21,433 nucleotides of DNA from JBFGCA01 sp041567315 (GTDB taxonomy: Bacteria > Acidobacteriota > Thermoanaerobaculia > Multivoradales > JAHEKO01): the NCBI GenBank assembly GCA_041567315.1, contig JBFGCA010000082.1:1-21433 (forward strand). Direction: 5' to 3'. The notes below the pieces were generated by a model, which saw only the letters and a list, made by a program, of their open reading frames with translations, was not told where the DNA came from and did not search any database. A program made the position numbers and the translations under genes. Position 1 is the stretch's first letter. Every line of letters starts with the position of its first letter. This document shows, one piece after another, positions 18,003 through 21,433 of this stretch.

Positions 18003-18386
18003 ATGGGCAAGAAGCTCAAGGTGCTCTACGACTGCAACAAGTGCCCGGCCTACTGTTGCTCGTACCCGCGGATCATCGTCACCAAGAAAGACCTGCGGCG
18101 GCTGGCCGAGCATTTCGGGATCAGCAAGCAAGAGGCCCGCAAGCGCTTCACCAAGAAGGGCGAGGAGCGCGGCGAGCGGGTGCTGCGCCATCACCGGGAC
18201 GAGCACTACGGCTCGGTCTGCCGCTTCCTCGACCGCGAGACCCGCATGTGCACGATCTACAAGGCGCGGCCCGAGATCTGCCGCGACTACCCGGGGCTCA
18301 AGCGCTGCGGCTACTGGGAGTTTCTGAAGTTCGAGCGCAAGCTGCAGGAAGATCCCGAGTTCGTCGCCACCGCCTACAACGCCTGA
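18003..18386 (+). CDS. YkgJ-family cysteine cluster protein
   Basis: The 127-residue protein carries the CxxCxxxCC cluster near the N-terminus (C11, C14, C18, C19) and further cysteines C73, C83, C93 and C102. It also has the YKARPEICRDYP segment typical of the YkgJ/zinc-or-iron-chelating family (PF03692-type). These cysteines probably bind a metal or an Fe-S cluster; the cellular role of the family is poorly defined. Between the clusters is a strongly basic helix-rich segment (KKDLRRLAEHFG onward). Its 3' end overlaps the convergent metallophosphoesterase by 13 bases. It is 40 bases downstream of the CNNM gene but has its own -10-like hexamer. Confidence 0.88.
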   Translation: MGKKLKVLYDCNKCPAYCCSYPRIIVTKKDLRRLAEHFGISKQEARKRFTKKGEERGERVLRHHRDEHYGSVCRFLDRETRMCTIYKARPEICRDYPGLKRCGYWEFLKFERKLQEDPEFVATAYNA

Positions 18387-19255
18387 CCGGAGTCGAAACC
18401 GCCCGCCGTCTCGCCGCCGGTCACCGGCAGGCCCTCGAGGGTGTAGGGACGGCGGTGGTGCCGCGGGTACCAGTGGCGGCTGTGCTCGGCGAAACGGCCC
18501 AGACCCGGCTCCCACTGGTAGCGCGACACCACCATCGAGTCGCGCTCGACGCGGACCCAGTTGCAGGTGTTCTTGTCGCGCTCGCTGTGGCGGCCGCGGC
18601 TCGAGGTGGTGGTCCCCGAGTGCAGGATCACGACCGGTGGCCGGCCCCGGGGGTAGAACTCTTCGGAGTTGCCGATGTAGGACCGATGGAAGTGCCCCGA
18701 CAGCACCAGGTCGACGCCGGCGCCGGTGAACAGGTCCATGGCCTCCCAGGCGTTGCGGGCCACCCGTTGGGACCCGAAGCCGGGGGCGGGGATCAGGTGG
18801 TGATGGGCGACCACCACCTTTAGCACACCGGGCGGTGCCGCCTCGAGCTGGCGGCGCACCTCGCGCAGGCGGCGGTGGGCCAGCCGTCCCTCGGTGAAGG
18901 TCCAGCCGTGGGCGGTGTTGATGCCCACCGCCAGCAGCTCCTCGTCCCGGAATACGGGCTCCAGGGTGGGGCTGAAATGGCGTCGATAGGCACCATAGGG
19001 CGCGAGGAACCGCTCCCAGAACCGGTACAGCGGCACGTCGTGGTTGCCGGGCACCACCAGGGCCGGGGCCGGCAGCCGGTCGACGAACTCGCGGGCCTGG
19101 CGGAACTGGGCGGGCTTGGCCCGCTGGGTGAGGTCGCCCGACAGGACGATGAGGTCGGGGCGCCGGCGGGCCGCGAAGTCGAGAACGCCGGCCGCCAGCT
19201 CGGGTAGGTGCGGCGGCCCGAAGTGGACGTCCGAGATGTGGAGGATCTGGCGCAC
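18374..19255 (-). CDS. calcineurin-like metallophosphoesterase
   Basis: The 293-residue product shows the metallophosphoesterase motif series in order: D9/H11 in ISDVHFG, GDLTQ (D41), GNHD (N71/H72), AHHH (H151) and GHFH (H188/H190). These residues hold a dinuclear metal centre that hydrolyses phosphoester bonds. The spacing resembles the CpdA/Icc-like class, but the substrate (cyclic nucleotide, nucleotide or other) cannot be set from sequence. The C-terminal about 30 residues (after HWYPRHHRRPY) are less conserved-looking. No signal peptide is present, so it should be cytoplasmic. The 3' end overlaps the facing ykgJ-like gene. The two small membrane-protein genes end just upstream on the same strand. 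Confidence 0.88.
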   Translation of the reverse strand: MRQILHISDVHFGPPHLPELAAGVLDFAARRRPDLIVLSGDLTQRAKPAQFRQAREFVDRLPAPALVVPGNHDVPLYRFWERFLAPYGAYRRHFSPTLEPVFRDEELLAVGINTAHGWTFTEGRLAHRRLREVRRQLEAAPPGVLKVVVAHHHLIPAPGFGSQRVARNAWEAMDLFTGAGVDLVLSGHFHRSYIGNSEEFYPRGRPPVVILHSGTTTSSRGRHSERDKNTCNWVRVERDSMVVSRYQWEPGLGRFAEHSRHWYPRHHRRPYTLEGLPVTGGETAGGFDSGQAL

Positions 19256-19273
19256 CGCGGCTGCGGCGCCGGC

Positions 19274-19516
19274 CTACAGAACCTCTTTGCCGAGCAGCTG
19301 ATTGACGCTCTCGGTCAGCGTGTCGGCGGCGAAGCCGGCCAGCGCCGAGACGATCTCGGGACCCCGCGAGCGGCCCAGGAAGAAACCGCCGACCGCCGCC
19401 AGCGCCAGTGCCGGCAGCGGGTAGGAGCGCACCAGACGCTGCCAGTCCAGCTCCTCGGGCAGCAGGTCGTCGAGGAGCTGGTCGGCGGTCGAGCCGCGCT
19501 CAGCCATCGGCTGCAC
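19274..19516 (-). CDS. small single-span membrane protein paired with DUF883 gene
   Basis: The 80-residue product (GTG 19516; ATG 19507 is three codons later) has an acidic/polar N-terminus. One glycine-zipper-like hydrophobic segment (ALALAAVGGFFLGRSRG, about 37-53) and an amphipathic C-terminal helix follow. GGAGG lies 4 nt before the GTG. The hydrophobic segment resembles the C-terminal anchor of the neighbouring DUF883-type protein (IAAAVGFLLG). I do not recognise it as a named family. It follows that gene by 45 bases on the same strand and probably shares its promoter. Confidence 0.65.
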   Translation of the reverse strand: MQPMAERGSTADQLLDDLLPEELDWQRLVRSYPLPALALAAVGGFFLGRSRGPEIVSALAGFAADTLTESVNQLLGKEVL

Positions 19517-19561
19517 GGCACCTCCGGGTGGCGGTGAGCGCCCTGCCGGGGCGGGCGCTCG

Positions 19562-19954
19562 TCAATCGCGACGGCCGCCGCGCAGCAGCAGCCCCAGCAG
19601 GAAACCGACGGCGGCGGCGATCAGCAGCGACCGGCCGGGGTTGTCGCGCACGTACTCGTTGACGTCGTCGCCCAGGTGGTCGAGGTTTTTGCGGGCGCTG
19701 TCGTAGCCCTGCTTGACCTTCTCCCGCGCCACCTCGTAGCGCTCCTTGGCGGCGACCGTCGCCTTCTCGGCGCTCTCGCGCACCAGCTGGCCGGTGCGCT
19801 CGGCGCCCTCGCCGATCTTCTTGACCTTCTTCTCCATCCCCTCGACCACGCCGCTGAACTTCTCGCGTGCGCGGTCGAGTCGCTCGCTCACGGCGCCCTT
19901 GGCCTCGCCGGCAGGGTCGATCGCTTCGACCGTCTTCTCGGATTTCTCGGACAT
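19562..19954 (-). CDS. DUF883/YqjD-ElaB-like membrane-anchored protein
   Basis: The 130-residue protein has a long charged alpha-helical region (about 10-100) with alternating Lys/Glu and Ala that suggests coiled coil. A short VRDNPGRS motif and a C-terminal glycine-zipper membrane anchor (IAAAVGFLLGLLLR) follow, the layout of DUF883 proteins such as E. coli YqjD and ElaB. Those are inner-membrane, stationary-phase proteins that bind ribosomes; the same role here is inference. ATG 19954 is preferred because GGAGG sits 5 nt upstream; GTG 19975 in frame is less likely. It is divergent from the MBL gene and leads a two-gene unit. Confidence 0.82.
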   Translation of the reverse strand: MSEKSEKTVEAIDPAGEAKGAVSERLDRAREKFSGVVEGMEKKVKKIGEGAERTGQLVRESAEKATVAAKERYEVAREKVKQGYDSARKNLDHLGDDVNEYVRDNPGRSLLIAAAVGFLLGLLLRGGRRD

Positions 19955-19990
19955 CTGCTCCTCCAGGTCGTTCACTTCGCTTACCCCGCT

Positions 19991-19996
19991 AAACTA
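19991..19996 (-). promoter_or_regulatory. putative -10 element of the DUF883 gene
   Basis: TAGTTT on the minus strand lies 36 nt upstream of ATG 19954, predicting a leader of about 30 nt that contains the GGAGG site. It is within the 106-base gap shared with the divergent MBL gene. No strong -35 is visible. Confidence 0.35.
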
Positions 19997-20048
19997 CACC
20001 ATCCCGCCCGCCGGTGCCAGCTTCGACCGCGCTTCCAGGCCCTCTGAT

Positions 20049-20054
20049 AGATTG
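20049..20054 (+). promoter_or_regulatory. putative -10 element of the MBL gene (leaderless arrangement)
   Basis: TAGATT ends 6 nt before ATG 20061, with no Shine-Dalgarno sequence. This is the tightest example of the spacing pattern in the window. Confidence 0.45.
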
Positions 20055-20060
20055 CGCCGA

Positions 20061-21433
20061 TGCCGACGGAGGTGACCTTCTGCGGTGCCTGTGGCTCGGT
20101 CACCGGCAGCTGCACCCACCTCGCCTTCGGCGACACCCGGCTGCTGGTCGACTGCGGTCTCTACCAGGGCGACGAGGAGCTGGAGCAGCGTAACTGGGAG
20201 CCCTTCCCCTTCCGGCCGGCCGAGCTGGCGGCGGTGGTCGCCACCCATGCCCATCTCGACCACACGGGGCTGCTGCCGCGGCTGGTGGCCGAGGGCTTCG
20301 GAGGGCCGATCTACTGTGCCCGCGCCAGCCGCGGGCTGATCTCGCTGATCCTGCAGGACGCCGGACACCTGCAGGAGGAGCAGGCGCGCTACGCCCGCAA
20401 GAAGGGCTACAGCCGGCACGCCCAGCCGCGGCCGCTCTACACCGCCGCCGACGCCCGCGAGACCCTGCGGCTGCTGCGCCCGCTGCCGTTCGACGCCGAG
20501 CACGAGCTGGTCCCGGGGATCCGGTTACGGTTCCGGCGCGCCGGACACCTGCTGGGCGCCGCCTCACTCGAGATCCGCGCCAAGGGCACCGACGGCGAGC
20601 GCCGCACCTGGTGCTTCTCGGGGGACGTCGGCCGCTACGGCGTGCCGATCGTCAAGGACCCGCAGCCGCCGCTCGACGAGCCGGCGGCGCTGGTGCTCGA
20701 GTCGACCTACGGCGACCGCCAGCACCGGGCCAGCGATCCCGAGTCGGCCTTCGGCGAGATCATCCGCCGTGTCTTCGGCCGCGGCGGCTCGGTGATCATC
20801 CCCGCCTTCGCGCTCGGCCGCAGCCAGGAGGTGCTGTTCCATCTCTCGGCGCTGGTCGAAGAGGGGGTCCTCGACCCCGAGGACGTATTCCTCGACAGCC
20901 CGATGGCGATCAAGGCCACCGAGCTCTACGACCAGGCCACCGCCGAGCACGACGAGGAGCTCAAGGAGCTGGTCGAGCAGCACCTCAACCCGCTCGACCC
21001 CGACCGTTTCCAGCGTTGCCGGAGCTCCGAGCAGTCGCGGCAGCTCAACACCCGCCGCCAGCCTTGCGTGATCGTCGCCGCCAGCGGCATGGCCACCGGC
21101 GGCCGGGTGGTCCATCACCTCAAGCACCGCCTCGGCGACGCGCGCAACGCCGTCGTCTTCGTCGGCTACCAGGCCGCCGGCACCCGCGGACGAGCGCTCC
21201 TCGACGGCGCCACCACCGTCGCCATCCACGGCCAGCGGATCCCGGTGCGGGCCGAGATCCGCGGCCTCCACGGCCTCTCGGCTCACGCCGACCAGGAGGA
21301 GCTGCTGCGCTGGTGCGAGGCGCTGCCGGCGCCCCCCGGGCGCATCTTTCTCAACCACGGCGAGGACCCGGCCCGCAAGTCCCTGGCCGCCACCCTCGCC
21401 GAGCAGGGCCTGCCCCGCCCCACCCTCCCCCGC
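20061..21433 (+). CDS. MBL-fold/beta-CASP ribonuclease-type protein (5' part)
   Basis: The frame is open from ATG 20061 to the right edge (457 residues), so the gene is truncated by the window. The metallo-beta-lactamase core starts with FCGACGSVTGSCTHL. It has HAHLDH at 63-68 (H63, H65, D67, H68), a later histidine in RAGHLLGAASLEI, and the aspartate in FSGDVGRYG. The beta-CASP part follows with ESTYGDR, IIPAFALGRSQEVL, VAASGMATGGRVVHHL and GLSAHADQEELL. This is the layout of the bacterial RNA-processing exonuclease family related to CPSF73 and RNase J-like enzymes. It should be a zinc-dependent cytoplasmic nuclease acting on RNA. The C-terminus near LNHGEDPARKSLAATL suggests only a few residues are missing. 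Confidence 0.92.

Overview
The window is very GC-rich (about 70% by eye), gene-dense chromosomal DNA from a bacterium that uses GTG and TTG starts freely. It carries no phage genes, transposase genes, rRNA or tRNA that I can see. Gene content (extracytoplasmic-sensor PhoR, long-form PstC/PstA, PPK1 beside a CHAD protein, DUF883 proteins, beta-CASP nuclease) and codon use fit a high-GC Acidobacteriota-type or deltaproteobacterial-type organism. That placement is low confidence, because no ribosomal gene is present.

Layout. 1-192 is the 3' end of an unrecognised plus-strand gene. About 193-960 is a distinctly more AT-rich patch holding one orphan membrane protein (287-775). 1054-3020 is a minus-strand group transcribed gcvT, gcvH, then a small membrane protein that starts at the gcvH stop; gcvP is absent. 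A 464-base divergent intergenic region (3021-3484) carries a gcvT promoter, a near-perfect dyad and a cluster of DnaA-box-like nonamers. 3485-11687 is a complete phosphate-starvation locus: phoB, phoR, phoU, pstB, pstS, pstC, pstA. It is followed on the same strand by an EamA-family transporter and a CHAD-domain (polyphosphate-binding type) protein. Polyphosphate kinase ppk1 converges on the CHAD gene from the other strand (13667-15874).

The stretch 15875-16251 is noncoding and is dominated by a 225-bp element with perfect 47-bp terminal inverted repeats (15932-15978 / 16110-16156) and nested hairpins. It looks like a dispersed palindromic repeat or a non-autonomous mobile element. To its right come a SixA-like histidine phosphatase, a CNNM/CBS membrane protein, a YkgJ-type cysteine-cluster protein, a convergent metallophosphoesterase, a pair of minus-strand genes for small membrane proteins (one DUF883/YqjD-like), and the 5' part of a metallo-beta-lactamase/beta-CASP RNase-type gene running off the right edge.

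Functional picture. PhoR senses envelope phosphate status with PhoU and the Pst transporter, and phosphorylates PhoB. Two copies of an identical 16-bp sequence holding 7-bp direct repeats at 11-bp period, upstream of phoU and of pstS, look like the PhoB binding sites. Imported phosphate could be stored by PPK1, with the CHAD protein acting on the granule. A second regulatory theme is that several genes (phoB, pstC, the EamA gene, the ykgJ-like gene, the MBL gene) have a TANNNT hexamer only 6-9 nt before the start codon and no Shine-Dalgarno sequence, which suggests leaderless transcripts.
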